Shown here: positions 43,580-55,614 of the stretch, piece by piece
How the letters are laid out: each line of letters opens with the position of its first letter
Numbering within the stretch: the first letter of the stretch is position 1
Origin: Stachybotrys elegans
Lineage: Eukaryota > Ascomycota > Sordariomycetes > Hypocreales > Stachybotryaceae
Direction: 5' to 3'
DNA length: 64,000 nt
NCBI GenBank assembly: GCA_020746835.1
Contig: JAGPNK010000005.1
Location: forward strand, 620,001 to 684,000
The notes under the pieces: model-generated
Seen by the model: only the letters and a program-made list of their open reading frames with translations
Database searches by the model: none
Told to the model about the DNA's origin: nothing
Program-made: the position numbers and the translations under genes

Positions 43580-44841
43580 ATGAGAAACGACAGTGACTCG
43601 GAGTACGAGTCGGTGCGAGGCACCGAGCCATCCTCCAGCGTCATGACTGAGAACCGCCCCACGCCCGGGGAAGACGCAGTGCCGCAGCCTCTCAGGATTG
43701 TGCACACCGAGCAGCGCAGCGGTGCCTCGCGCACCAGCCCCGACACGCCTGTCTTCGTCATTGTCAAGAGAGGCAGGCCACCCACGCCCAAGCCCCCCGC
43801 TGAGAACCCTCCTCCTGTGAGCCCCCCTGCCAAAGGTGGCCGGGCTGTGAGGATGTGGCGTGGCCTGCTCATCGCCTTGGGGATCCGTACCTCGAGCATT
43901 CCGCCTCAGCTGCCAAAGCCAAGGCAGGAGCTCGATCTGCAGTTTCTCTTCGTAGGGTGCAAAGGCGTCGGTCAGACTTCGCTCCTCTAGTGAGTCATAT
44001 CCCAACTGCTCCTCGATATGGAACCTATGCTCACATCTTCACTCTGCAACGCGTAGTCGCGCTCGATATCAACAGTTTCCACATGTTGGTTGCCCCTCCA
44101 CCTCCCCTCCTCGCACTTGAGTCGTCGGGCTGACTTTCACCTTCACCAATGACAGATACCAATCAATTCACACCCCTTCTTCGAGACATACCGACGAGAG
44201 TTGCACTTTCGAGATCACACCGTTCGTATTGAGATGTAGGACACCTCGAACGTCACGGACCTCCGAATGGTCCAGCGGCTTTCCTACCAACACTGGGATG
44301 CCATCTTTTTGTGCTTCGATATCAGAGACAAGCGCTCACTCCAGAACGTGCTCACTTGGGTACAAAAGTCTCGTCTCTTTTCTCTCGCCTTGCTGACGAC
44401 TTGAGCAGTGGAGGGATGCTTACCATGGTGGTTTTGCCCGCGACCAAGCCATCCATCCGTATCTGAGCCTCATTGGCCTCAAGAAAGATCTCCGAGATCG
44501 ATGCCAAAGTCCAGAGCACCGCGCCGGCGTCCTCGCTCAGGACATGTGCTTTGTCTACCCAACCTGCTGCGTTGCTACCGCTGACGTGAGTCACCCCTTC
44601 TCCCTATACCTGGCCTCCCTTCACATGGGCTAACCGCTCCCAGGGCCAAAGAACCGCCGCACGTGTCGGCGGTGCCAGATACATCGAAGTTTCGAGCAAG
44701 ACAGGAGAGAACCTTCACGTCATCTACAATGAGATCCCCAAAGCCATCGCCACTGATTTGCTCCATCGCCGCGAGACCGAGAACACTTGGGGACCTGGTA
44801 CGCCCGTCACACCGGCTGCACCCCGAATGGTGCTCGATTAA
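43580..44841 (+). pseudogene. Rho-family (pseudo-)GTPase gene with an in-frame TAG
   Basis: Five exons (43580-43989, 44057-44084, 44156-44359, 44409-44585, 44644-44841) with good GT-AG sites keep one frame and total 339 codons, interrupted only by TAG at 44237-44239. The stop stands where Rho proteins have the Trp before DTAGQ; spacing from FETY to the stop equals that from FENY to Trp in Rho. A 120-residue Pro/Ser-rich N-terminal extension precedes the G domain. The P loop reads FVGCKGVGQTSLL, with Gln replacing the invariant Lys. The switch I Thr appears replaced by Pro. DTAGQ is replaced by DTSNV. The base-specificity motif is LKKD and the SAK-like motif is SSKTGEN. RLSYQHWDAIFLCFDI and YRARYQQFPH are plainly Rho-like. 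There is no C-terminal CAAX box (ends RMVLD). So even without the stop it would be a non-canonical, unprenylated pseudo-GTPase. A sequencing error at the stop is possible. Confidence 0.7.
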
Positions 44842-46645
44842 GAATGGAGGAGAAGCTATGCATGAGATCAAAAAATCCCAAAAACATCTGCAAAATTACA
44901 AAACCGCCAGAAACAAGCCATCTACAACCGGAGAGGAATCATGCGAGATTACCATTTGTTGGTAATGGTGATGTATACCAAGGGACCAGAAATACTTCAT
45001 GGCAGAGGGAAAGTTATTTGAAATGAGCTGAGTGGTGCTGCCCAGTTGAACATGGTTCGAATTCGTTTCCTTCTTTGCATTCTTTTTCTTCTTCTTTTTC
45101 TTTCTTTCTTTTTATCCATCTTTCTTGTCTCGTCCTGTTTTCTTCTTTCTACATGCACATGATGATGCACACAGATCTGGCTATCGGGGAAGGTTGGGAT
45201 ACTTGCTTCTTCTTCTTGTATGAACTCATGTACGGCTAGTATTCGCACAACGCGACGACCTCTACACAATACAACTTGCTTTGCTGATTTGCTAAATCTA
45301 TGGTTCTTTGCAATCGACACGACAACCTTGAACGGGGCCTGCGTAGCAGATTCTCATGCCATGGCAATGCTTGAGCATAGCGGCTCGACAGAACATCGGA
45401 TGGCTCATTGCAAGTGAATAGAACACATTGTCAACCATAGCAGCTCGCAGCCGTCAATTTCTGGAAGATCATGAATATTCTAGCTAACACAAGCGTTCAG
45501 GAGTGCCCTCAAGTCCTCACGGTTGATCCAAGGATCCTTATTTTGTTTGCATGGAACCCAAGCCACAAACCGCGGTTGCGTCAACGGCAGGATGTCAATC
45601 TTGAAAGAATCAACAAACCATGCCTCGCGTCCCTTCCCAGGACATCAGTTCCTGGCATATACCTCGGCTTTCCTTTGAACCCCGACCGTCAGTCCCCGAA
45701 CGCCTTATACCCACGCAGCCCTGGAGACATTCCCACTCGCTGCCCTATCTTGCAAAGTCTTTCTCTTACCCCTAGCCCAGCGTCATCCCTCATATCTTCT
45801 TACACAATATCCTGCCGTCATGCATACATAGTGCTGTCATCCCACCTCCCGCCCCGATTACATACCATGTCCTCGGCACTACCGCATCCGGAAGTGCAGG
45901 CAGCCCCGGGGCTACAGATGCAGTGAAAATCCCTGCGGCCCTATCTCCTGGGCAATGGGCGTAAGCGGACTTAAGGGTCCTTTTCATGTGCGTCGGGCGC
46001 AGAGATACCCTAGCTTCTGGGCGGAAGGATTCCATCTCAGCCGAAGAGGCAAGCATAGGACGCCAATCCTGCTTGTCCATCCCCGCCAGACCCTCTCCTT
46101 CTCACCATCCTGCCAACTGTCCCCAGGACAAACTTGATAGGTCCACGATTGAGATCATGAGTCAAGGAGGCATAAAGAGAAAAGGGGGCGCATAAGGCCC
46201 CGCAGACATCGCATCCTTTTCGACACAGTGTGGCCTGATGGAGGGGAGTCATTCGACGGCTTCGCCATTCCAACTAGTGACCAGTGACTGGGATGATGCA
46301 ACTTCAGGCTCGGTCACTTCCCTTTATCAATCATAGCCTCACACCCCTTTCCCATCGTCAGGGATCTGCCGCACTTCTCTGCGCCACGTTATCGTACTGA
46401 CGGCCTGGACCTCCTCGCGCGCCAAAAATGGAATCCATATGCTCCGATCGACAGCGAGATCCAGCCCGCCACAGGGCTGAAGGGAACGGAGGGGTGTCTC
46501 GAATAGGCTCCGAAGGAAGGGGATAGGGGTTCAGGGGCATGTGCTGGACGGCAAGTCGGAGCAGACCAAACATCCGCGTACCGAGGGCAACGGCAGCATG
46601 CGAGCCCGCCCCCTGTCCTGCCCTACGGCGACACGCGGGCTCGCT
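44842..46645. terminator. convergent intergenic region, Rho-like / RAD14
   Basis: 1.8 kb between converging genes. No supported gene: the 151-codon frame at 45471-45926 is Pro/Ser-rich without motif or splice partner. A T/C-rich stretch (45060-45150) is present. Confidence 0.5.
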
Positions 46646-47926
46646 TCAGAACTCGAGCTCTTCCACCTCCATCCCGCAGCCCGAGCATGTCTTGACCGTC
46701 ATCCCCTCCTCGTTCTCAACTGTTCGCCCCCATTCGTGCACATGCTTACCGCCACCCATGGCATCTCCAAACTTGGTAGCCCCTGACTTGCCAAGGTTGC
46801 CCGCCTGTCTGCGAAAGGCCTCGGTCCTGGTCTTCCTTTTGAGATCCGTAAGCTTTTCTTTGAACTTGGCCTCCTTGCGGGCCTTCTTCTGGGTCTCCCT
46901 TCGCTCATACTCCTCGTCCAGTGCTTCGGCGGAGCCCCATTTCGTCTTTATGGCGTATTCCTCTACTTGCATCCGGAGGAAGAGCATCATGTCGTGCCAG
47001 TGTGACTTGTGGGGGTTGGGCTTGGATAGGTGAGGTAGCAGCTCGGGATCTCGCAGTTCGGCTGGGAAGGGGTGTCAGCTTCACGTGTAGACGTATAAAC
47101 AACGACTGCGGCAAGATTTGAGGGGTGGGGGGGATGTGAGACTCACGGTCCGTAAGGAGATAGTCCTCCTTGCACTCAGTCTTGGTCAGGAGGGAGTACT
47201 TTTCAGGATACTTGTCCTTGCACTCCTTACATACGCAAATGTGAAAGATTTCTTCCCAGGTCCAGTCGATGTCCAGGTTGCTGCATTCCCGGCACTTCTT
47301 CCGCTCCCCCTTTTCATCGATGGGGTTGATGGCGAGCTCCTTGGCGCGCTGCTGATCCAGCTTGCGTATGATCTGTAGACGCTCCCACTCCTGGATGCTC
47401 ATATGCTTGGGCCGCTGCTCATCCTGCTCGCCAGCCTTCTTATGCCCCATGGCCAAGTTATTGGGGTCATCCTCGGCAGCAAGAAACCCACCCTTGGTGT
47501 CAGTCATGGAACTCATGTTATAATCCACAAACTTGGTAAACTTCCGAGCAGGCCGCAGCGCCTCGTCGTCGCCCTTGTTGCGCCCGTCGCGGTTGCTCCC
47601 AGCGCCAGGCCCGGGTGGAGAGACGGCACTGAAGGGACGCTTCCCAGATGACTGTTTGGGTATGTAGACATCATCAGATGGGACAAACCCGGAGCCAGCC
47701 TTGCCCGCCGTACCGCCCCCAGCCGCCCGTAGCTCAGCATCGCGACGGTCCCGGATGGCCTTGGCGCGCAGGCGGTTCTCCTCCTGTAGACTGTTAGCAT
47801 GCGAGCAGGGCTTTGTGGACACAAGTCAGGGCGTACAATCCGACGGGTAACCTCTGGGGTTGGAGGAGTGGCGGGGGTGCGTGAAGCGCTCTGGGGAGCC
47901 GGCGGCGGAGTCGAGGGCCGAGCCAT
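46646..47926 (-). CDS. RAD14: RAD14/XPA nucleotide excision repair damage-recognition protein
   Basis: Three exons on the minus strand (47837-47926, 47147-47783, 46646-47061) give 380 residues. Joins fall at TRRI-EENRLRAKA and LLTD-PELRDPELLPH, both conserved XPA-family positions. The zinc finger is C-x2-C-x17-C-x2-C (CREC ... CKEC), exactly the XPA spacing, followed by [20 protein letters not shown] and the DNA-binding helix KPNPHKSHWHDMMLFLRMQV. Rad14/XPA checks damaged DNA and helps assemble the TFIIH/RPA/Rad1-Rad10 incision complex in the nucleus. The N-terminal 100 residues are disordered. The C-terminal end carries a CSGCG pair (VKTCSGCGMEVEELEF). First-exon ATG at 47926 gives the shortest model with all family parts. 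Confidence 0.93.
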
Positions 47927-48934
47927 GGCCGGCCTGTCAAAGACCAGACGTCGAATAGCCAAAAATAACCCTTGAGAAGTAGGCCTACCGGGGACCCAAG
48001 AGGCTCTATTGAGTGATGCGGACGGCTGTTGGCAATCTCGCAGCCTCGATACTATGTTCACGTTGACGGTGGCACGGATGCCTCTCGGATTTATTTAGGG
48101 GAGGACGAGCTTCCCTTTGGGGGACCCTTGTATGACGTCCAATGAGGGGCGGCGTAGGTTGCCACTCCAGGCGGAACAACCACGAGGCACTCCAACACCT
48201 TTGCTTCCCTCAGGCAACGCACCATAATACGCATTTCGGAGAAAAATATGGGATTGGATCCATTCATTCCATCGTAACCCGATGGAAACAAAAGTGCAGC
48301 TCCAGACTCGCGCCATCTGGCGGATCTTGTGCCACATGAAACCGATACAGTACCTAAAATGGATTCTACGCTCCTAGCAAAGCCAGCTCAACACCACGGG
48401 CTGCCTGGATGGGCAGGCGTCCCTTGGGTTGTTCTGTTTTTTACAGTGACCGTCGAACCCGACTCAAGCGAGAAAGCGAGATGACGGCTATGAGTCAACC
48501 CGAGACGAAGGATCCCGGTTCGCCACGCGACCCTTTCTGATGACTCTATCAAAACTGCCACCCCTGTGGAAAGCCTCAGTCGGCACTTGGCCCAAATGCC
48601 GCGAGCTCCAAATTAGGAGAGTTGGTCAAGTCACGTATTCCTCTTGGACCGGTTGCACTGCGCCGCATCGCATCGCATCACATCACATCGCCTGGCAAAA
48701 ATAGTGTCGACATAGATCCCCCCCAGAGGCTGGCTGTGCCTCACGTCGGTTCATGCAAAGCATATCTCTCAATCCCAATCTGTAGGCACACACCACGTAT
48801 GGGAGCTCAAATCGTCTATCATTTTCGCCTGTTACCAATAATTGTACAAGAGCGCAGGCCGCCCGCAATGCATCATTCCTTTTGCATAGCCAGCAGAGAC
48901 GCACACCCCTCCCCTCTTCCCTCGCCAACGTTAT
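47927..48934. other. intergenic, RAD14 promoter / PHO88 3' flank
   Basis: About 1 kb without a supported gene; it holds the RAD14 upstream region on the left and the PHO88 3' flank on the right. A short GCATC/ACATC repeat cluster lies near 48664-48690. Confidence 0.45.
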
Positions 48935-49738
48935 CTACTCCTCCTTGGCACCGCCGCGGCCGGCCCTCTCGGCCGCCTCCACAGCCTTCTTGTCGCTCTG
49001 GGCGCCGCCAGCCATGGGGTTGAGGAAGCTCTGCGCCGCCTTGAAGGGGCGCTTGAGGTCTCCGCTGGCGGGCTGGCCAAAGACGTGGATCTTGGCCAGG
49101 TTGCCCTCGAGAGCGCCCTTGAGAGGGATGATGCTCTGGATCAGCAGCGGGTTGGTGTACTTCATGTACACGTGCATGAAGGCCATCATGGCGATTCCCA
49201 TGAGCTGGGAGCGGAAGGCCGTACGCAGCTGTGCCGTGTCGTAGGCGTGGATCGTCGTCGTCACGAGCTTGCCCTCCTCGGAAGAACCCATGGGGGCCGG
49301 CTCGACGTACTTGAGCGTCGTCATGTCTAAAAGGATGAATGCATTAGCGCGTGCATTCTTCCACAAGAGCCCACCTGACATTGCTAAGGCAAGGCTGAGG
49401 ACATCGACTTCCACCAGCCCTAGTACCATTGACTGCCAGGTAGACCAATTCGTACGCACCCTTCTTCTTGTTGATCTGGCTCTGGATGTAGAGGTAGATA
49501 CTGGCCACGATGATGTTGCTGCCCAGGTAGAGGGCGCGGACCATGTTGAGCACGTTAGGATCATCGAAAGGGACTCGCTTCGACACCTGCATCATCACAA
49601 GGATGATGACGAGGTTGGTGCTGTATAATCGCATTCGCATTAGCAAACTAACCCCCCATTCCCAGCACGCGCCCGCCCGCGCGAGCATGCGCCCCTCGCG
49701 CCTGGGGGATCAGCTTACATCTGAGGACTGACAGCCAT
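48935..49738 (-). CDS. PHO88: PHO88/SND3, SRP-independent ER targeting protein
   Basis: Three exons (49719-49738, 49460-49620, 48935-49326) give 190 residues. The tiny first exon encodes only MAVSPQ plus two bases; the join restores MAVSPQITNLVIILVMMQV. Conserved blocks are SKRVPFDDPNVLNMVRALYL, QINKKKDMTTLKYVEPAPMG and FMHVYMKYTNPLLIQSIIPL. Pho88 is an ER membrane protein first linked to phosphate transport in yeast and later identified as Snd3, part of a pathway that inserts membrane proteins without SRP. Two hydrophobic segments (the N-terminal one and LMGIAMMAFMHVYMKY) fit an integral ER protein. The tail is charged (KKAVEAAERAGRGGAKEE). Both introns have standard borders (98 and 133 bp). 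Confidence 0.94.
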
Positions 49739-52700
49739 GATGACGGGGATGGAAGCAAACGGTGATGCTCAGGGTCAGGACGCTTGGTTGTGTCAGAGGG
49801 AGACGGGCTGTCAATGGGCCAGTGTGTTCGCGGTCGCCACGGAGTGCACGGGAGTGAGGAGAAGGCAAAGGGAGGGCGAGGATGGGGTAAATGGAGGTTT
49901 TTTCCCCAAGTCTAAAATTAAGGGCTTTGCTGGCCTTTCCAAAGGTTGCTGCGCGGTTCGGCGCACAAGCCACACGTAGCACCCGCCACAACAATTTTCC
50001 GGGACGCCCGATATAGACTGAGTGGCTGGTGTGAATGTCAGATCCTCCTAGACGTTGAGCGCCACAGCGCCACTGCACGGTTCGTGGCCGTGGCCCTTGC
50101 AGTTCCCAGTCAAGTAGTCCGTATGTACCCACAAATTATCATGTTCTGGAAAGAATGTATCCAAGATGCCGAGGCTTACTCGCATGCAACCACCAGTCTA
50201 TTAGTCGGCACTATCGTTTTCTCATCATGATCGCCATCGGCTCGACGTAAGCTTATTCTAGAACATCTGTTTCCAGAGCTTGGCTCATTTCGGGCACTTG
50301 AACCCATGCATTCGATGCTTGTCTTGATAGCCCGCCCTGCCTGCGTCACTCGTCATAACGTTAAGTAGAGTTGCACAGAATGTGGCACCTACCATGTGCA
50401 TACCCTCATCGGCGGGTGTAAGACGTGCTGTCTTATACCAGCCGTCCTCGTCCCACCCCCATTTGGGGGGGGGTACCATGTTGATAGCGTTATGAGCTTG
50501 ACATGTAACTGTGCATAGACAGTCCGTACATGTCGCTTGTACGCACTGGGAAGTCATCGGTGAAGCGCTATGTTGTCATGGTCTAGATCCAGAATACGCG
50601 AAGCGAGACGACGGACCGGGCGGAGTTGATATCAAGAATCGCAGCCCATGGTTGGTGTTGCAGCTAGACGCCAGCCAACGCCGTCGGCAATTTTATCCTG
50701 GGTCACTGGCTGGCCTCTTAAGCATGCCCCTGTTGCTCTCAGCCTTACCCCGTTTGAAGCCCGGTTTGTCACAGCTCAAAGTGCTAGAAAATATGGCTTC
50801 AAGAGAGTTCCTGTCTTGTATAATACGATCTAAGCTGCCAACCTATCATGAAGCACCCAACTCAAAATTTGGACTATCTCGTATAGATTTGGCAGCGCGA
50901 AAGACTTACGCTTTAGCCCAAGAAATGTCCCCCCCCCTTTTCACCTGGTTTAAAGAGGTCATCTTTCTTGTACCAAAGGAACCGTAAAACCCCGACCAGA
51001 GCAAATTATGCCAGTACATGGGTCAGTACTTGGCATTCTATTAGGGAGTGAGGCCGGCGGTGCGGGCATCATGAGCAGGCCGTAACTGTGCTATCCGCCA
51101 CATTTCATCGTTGACAAGCATCATCAATTTCCTAATCCGTGTCATTATTTTAAGCCCAGGGACATTCTGGAAAACGTGGACCGACCGGATAGAACTGGAG
51201 GTTCGTGACCATTACTGTATTGGGCAATCTCCATGCAAGGAAAGGGTCCTGCTTGCGGGCGTCTTGAACGTATAGGTATGTAGGTGGCTGCTGTCGCGTG
51301 TCATTGGAGGGTATGGGGTTGGGCGTATCGAACCGTCATCCAGAAATGCTGACGTCTCGATTCAGCAGCTCAAAATCCATGAGATCAAGGCCACGTCCAA
51401 CAAACCGACCTGGCCAATGAGCATTCGCAATGATTGACATGGGTTACATCGGGTCGAAGTGAAGTCGTGAGGTAGGTAGGGCTGACTCCATAGCACCCTG
51501 GTCCAGGGCAGAGTAGCGAACCACGCTGTCTGCCTTGCCCGGAACGCAGGAGGAATTTGTCAGCGATTGCTTCCTCGGCTGGTCCCGCCCCTGGCATCGG
51601 TCGTTGAAGTTTATGGAAACCCATGAACGCAGAGGCTCAAGCCTAGCTACTACGCCAGGTCCCCAACTGGCGATTGGGACGCAGCTTCTTCAAGTTGCAG
51701 ACCATGGCACGATACACCAGGGAGCAGTGGAGGCATGGCAGAGTCGAAGACGAATTGAGGAGACTTTTGAACGACTACACCAATATGAGCCGGCGGAAAA
51801 GTCTGCGCTCTCCCCAGAACACACCTGCTTTTTGCCATCTAGCACCCTGGTGATTCTGAATTCACCTATTGGATACACAATCGTCAGCTGCGGAGCACGG
51901 GAAGACAGCGGTAATAAGGCATGCCTGGTATCTGCCGGAATGGATACCCCATGTCTTCTTCGCGGCAAGCTACCATTGACGTCGCCATTTATTTCCAGGC
52001 TAGGAAATGGAGAGGACCCGTTGTCAATGAGAGGACGAAAACGGCGAAATAGACGATTGCTTGGGAACAATAGCGGCATTGGGGTGTTTGGACCACCAAG
52101 TCTGCCTTGCTACCCTCCTAGTACGTATCGATCGCTAGAAGGGACCGCGCGTGAGGGCGACTGCGCGTGAGCATGAGCATGAGCACAAGAGTAAGACAGG
52201 GAGTGAGCATGAGGTGCAGGCATCTTGTTGTCGCTTATTATGGAGATGGTATGGGGAACTCGGCGACTGCTTCTTTCGTCAGGAAGCTCTCTGGCATGAC
52301 CATAGATATGGGCTGGTGAAGCTGCCGCAGGCAGTCAGGATCCTCGACAAGCAAACAATGTGCTGTTGGCTTTGGCCAGCACAGTAGTAATGGGTGAGGA
52401 GCCATGTACGTAGTCAGTTGATGCCAATAAACAGCTACGTTGATGTCAGTAGAAGCGTAGGTTTGTGTAACACAAGTTTCATCCAAGGTAATTATGACAT
52501 TAGTTCTGGTGGGACTTGAGACAAGGGCTGGGTTCGCCGCTTACATTAGTACCTGGTCAACCCCGTTCCGCCCGTCCGCAAGTCCGGCGATGAGGCATGA
52601 CATCGATTCGGCGCTCAACATGGCTGGGTGATGACTTGCCTGGGGCGTCTCCAACGGTTCTATATCCCTCGGATCTGACAGTGCCACCTGAATTCAGAAA

Positions 52701-54846
52701 CAGCTGCTTCAGGACAAGAGGTGTGAGGGGAGGCCAGTGCGCCCGAATCGCGGTAACCATGTTAATGAACTTGGCGAACCTGAAGGGTATGGCATCTCTT
52801 GTGGAAGTCGGTATTGGTGGGGGGTCGAGGAAACAGGAGAAAGCCTTGGATGGGTTGGATGGGTGAGCGGCAAAGCTGACAGGTAGAACGAGGGGCCTAG
52901 TCGGTATCCCGAGTCCGAACCGACTCCGAAACGGGCGCGAAAATTGCTGGTTGGTCTTCTTGATCCCTCGCTTCATCTTGCGATACATGATCCTGTGATG
53001 GGCGTCGATGGTTGGCTGATGCAGTGTACCGATGCCGCCCGTTTCGGCACTCGAACACCCGTAATCAGGAAGAACAATTGCAGTAGCTGCTCCTCCAGGT
53101 ACTAAGAATCGCGGCCGGTTACCCTGTTATCGGCTGCAGTTGAATAGCACGGCAACGACAGACCCGGGATTGGAGAAATGAGATTAGGGGAGGCCAAGCA
53201 TCGACACGTGGACTTTTGCGCAAAGATGGGTATGGGCAGTATTCCGCGGAGTTCGGGGTCTCGAGGTCGCCATAGGTAGTATTGTAGTAATTACAGCAAT
53301 ACGCGCATTCCATTGGCCCAGGTCCTTACATAGTATAAGAGGATGTACTTTTGGTGGGCGGGCTGCCGTCTTGGTGCTGGCGCACAACAGTGCCGCGCCG
53401 GAACGCGGGCTTCCTGCCCCACGATGTATTTCCATTGTCGGTTTCGTTTCAAGGAGAACAAAAATAACGATGAAGAGGGGTAAAGGAGATTAGATCAAAG
53501 TGTTCTCTAGCCAGCGAAGCTAGAATAGCTGCAGATCTGAGTTGAGAGGGAGCAGGAGGCGATGATTGTTCTGGGTGCACCTCGCTTCAGGCACCGTAGC
53601 TAAAGCTCCTGCCCTGCCCTGCCAACCTACCCCTCACCCACACCTTCTTTCGGACCTGCCTTGCTTCTACCACCTCAATGTAGTATCGCACCTGCCTACC
53701 ATGTTCCGTAATCATTCGTTCCACCGCATCCCCACAGCAATTGCAGTGGTTTCCTACTAATGTACATACCTACGAAACGCCTTTGTTTCTCTTACTACTA
53801 GGTACCTACCTACTTAGTAGGTATCCAATTGCCATCAACAAGTCGGCAGCTGAACGGGATGAGTCCCGGCCCCGACCAATTGCCGTGTCCAAGCCCAAGA
53901 CTTCTCCTAGCCCCTAATTAACGAGTCTGCCAAGGGCCCGTGTAGATGAAAATGCAGGTAAGATACAGAAGACAGTATAGGCATGTGTGCGCGCCCATGT
54001 AGACTACCCAAGCAGGTTAGTTTGGAGGCCGGTCCTCGAATATCAGTCTAGACACGGAGCCCCGTGAAATCCCCTTGTGCGACCTCAGCCTGCTCTGCTC
54101 ATCAACCCATCCCTTGGATATGGTATGGCGGTAATCATTCCCATGGAGCCAGTCGCTGGAGTAGTTGGCCCTCGCCCACTGCTTCGCCCCAGCGTGTATG
54201 GATTGATTATTGATATGCGCACGCCCCTCCCCCCCACGTTACCGTTACCAGCTAATACCTATATGTAGCTACAAGGCTAGTGCACGCCGCCCGGCTCCTT
54301 CCTGGCCCTACGCTCTCGCCTGTTATTGGCGCGTAGTCCCTGCCTTCGTTTGAAGGTCGACCTTGTCGCGGGAAAGAAGTTATGGGCACGAAGGCATTGC
54401 ATGCAAGAGACAGACGTGGGCGGTAGCCCATGCCATGGGCTGGCAGGAGGGGTGTAGGGCAGTAAAACCTCGGGTCGCACAGCGAGCACGCTCCCATCCC
54501 TTTCTGCTCTTCTACTCACCCCCTCCCTTCTATGTACTCTCATCCTGCCCTGTTCATCACCGTGGAAGGATTCGAATATACCATGATGATGCGATGCCAT
54601 GCTTTGGACGGGACCCTCCCTGCCTATCTTCCTCGCTCCATCAGGTCCTAGTCCAATCTCGCCTTGCACTTGGACGGTTTCTTTTTTAGGGTCAGCGCAG
54701 TCGTGGTAAGATGCAGCGTCGACGGTCCTGGCATATAAGAGATTCATCTTGCCAATCTTTTCGTCCCGTCTTGATCAGAAGCAGCCATACTACTCAGTCC
54801 AACATCACCAATTACCTATCCTTCTTACATCCTCTCCTCCGCTACC
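49739..54846. other. 5.1-kb gene-poor region
   Basis: No gene supported on either strand. The longest frames (51535-52170 +, 52557-52988 -, 54277-54747 -) have no recognisable motif and no matching splice structure. Small features: a 14-base poly-C/G type run (CCCCCCCC near 50930-50937; GGGGGGGGG near 50465-50473), GAGCAT hexamers near 52168-52186, and clustered TACCTACCTA-like motifs at about 53800-53823. The right end is the promoter of the small Zn2Cys6 gene. Confidence 0.45.
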
Positions 54847-55614
54847 ATGTTCAATACTTGGAAGTACGATCCCGAGACGGACGAAGTTCAGAGCCTACGA
54901 CAGGCTTTCGATCCCATCTCAGCTCGATCCAGCCAACATCAAGCCTGTGATCGTTGCCATGAGAAAAAGGTAGCTTCTATTCTGTCCACAAATACACGTA
55001 CCAGTCGCCACTGCCTGTATTTCATGGCAAGACTGTTTTATGTTGAAAAGAAGACGTATGCTGATCCCATGCAGCTGAAATGCAGCGGTGAAAAGGATGG
55101 CTGCGAGCGTTGCATCTCCTCGCAGAAGCGTTGCGAATATACGCGATCTGGTTCTCGCAGTTCCCGCCGTGGCAAGAAGTCGTCCTCGTCGTCCTCGTCC
55201 AGGCAGGTAGAAGAGAGCAGCTCCTCTCGTCACTCACGCCCTTCGAGGGCTCGTGCCGGACACTCTGGACGACATTCCTCCTCGGCAGGGCCGTCCACAT
55301 CATACCCGGACGACTCGGAGGGTATGCTGAGCACTCTCGACTTCTCCTCGTTGGGTCCCGAAGACGCCTTCGATCTGAACTCGCTGTCGGACACAAGCCC
55401 CTCGATGCATGGGTACTATCAGATGCAACATGGCCACTCAAACCCACACTCCAGCTACGGTCAATACCACTCGTACGGCCAAGCAGTGACATCGGCCGCC
55501 TTGGATCCGCGATACGTGTCGTCAACGGCTGACGATGACTACGGCCAGCCCCAGTACCACTACTCGAGCTACCAGCAGCCTCCCGATGCTCGTTACTGGC
55601 CACAGGGACGATAG
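54847..55614 (+). CDS. small Zn2Cys6 transcription factor with an in-frame intron in the zinc cluster
   Basis: Two exons (54847-54969, 55075-55614) give 220 residues. Splicing restores a perfect cluster, C-x2-C-x6-C-x6-C-x2-C-x6-C, from Cys34 to Cys61 (ACDRCHEKK joined to LKCSGEKDGCERC, then ISSQKRC). A Ser/Arg-rich stretch follows, then an acidic/hydrophobic patch (MLSTLDFSSLGPEDAFDLNS) that could be an activation domain, and a Tyr/Gln/His-rich end. There is no fungal_trans middle domain; the protein is short for this class. The 105-bp intron (54970-55074, GTAGCT...ATGCAG) is divisible by three and stop-free, so an unspliced message would still encode a protein, with 35 extra residues splitting the cluster. 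Targets unknown. Confidence 0.85.
   Translation: MFNTWKYDPETDEVQSLRQAFDPISARSSQHQACDRCHEKKVASILSTNTRTSRHCLYFMARLFYVEKKTYADPMQLKCSGEKDGCERCISSQKRCEYTRSGSRSSRRGKKSSSSSSSRQVEESSSSRHSRPSRARAGHSGRHSSSAGPSTSYPDDSEGMLSTLDFSSLGPEDAFDLNSLSDTSPSMHGYYQMQHGHSNPHSSYGQYHSYGQAVTSAALDPRYVSSTADDDYGQPQYHYSSYQQPPDARYWPQGR

Noticed and set aside
45040..45075. A TGGTTCGAATTC stretch resembling a tRNA T-loop.
   Set aside because: No matching acceptor, D or anticodon arms could be folded around it.
50285..50557. A small minus-strand frame with a Cys-rich start (90 codons).
   Set aside because: No signal peptide, no family match in memory and no clear gene structure; could be revisited with RNA data.
51535..52170. 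A 211-codon open frame.
   Set aside because: No recognisable domain and no splice partner; codon use and composition look like noncoding DNA.
52557..52988. A 143-codon minus-strand frame starting at ATG.
   Set aside because: Basic, Pro-rich composition without any motif; no supporting splice or neighbour context.
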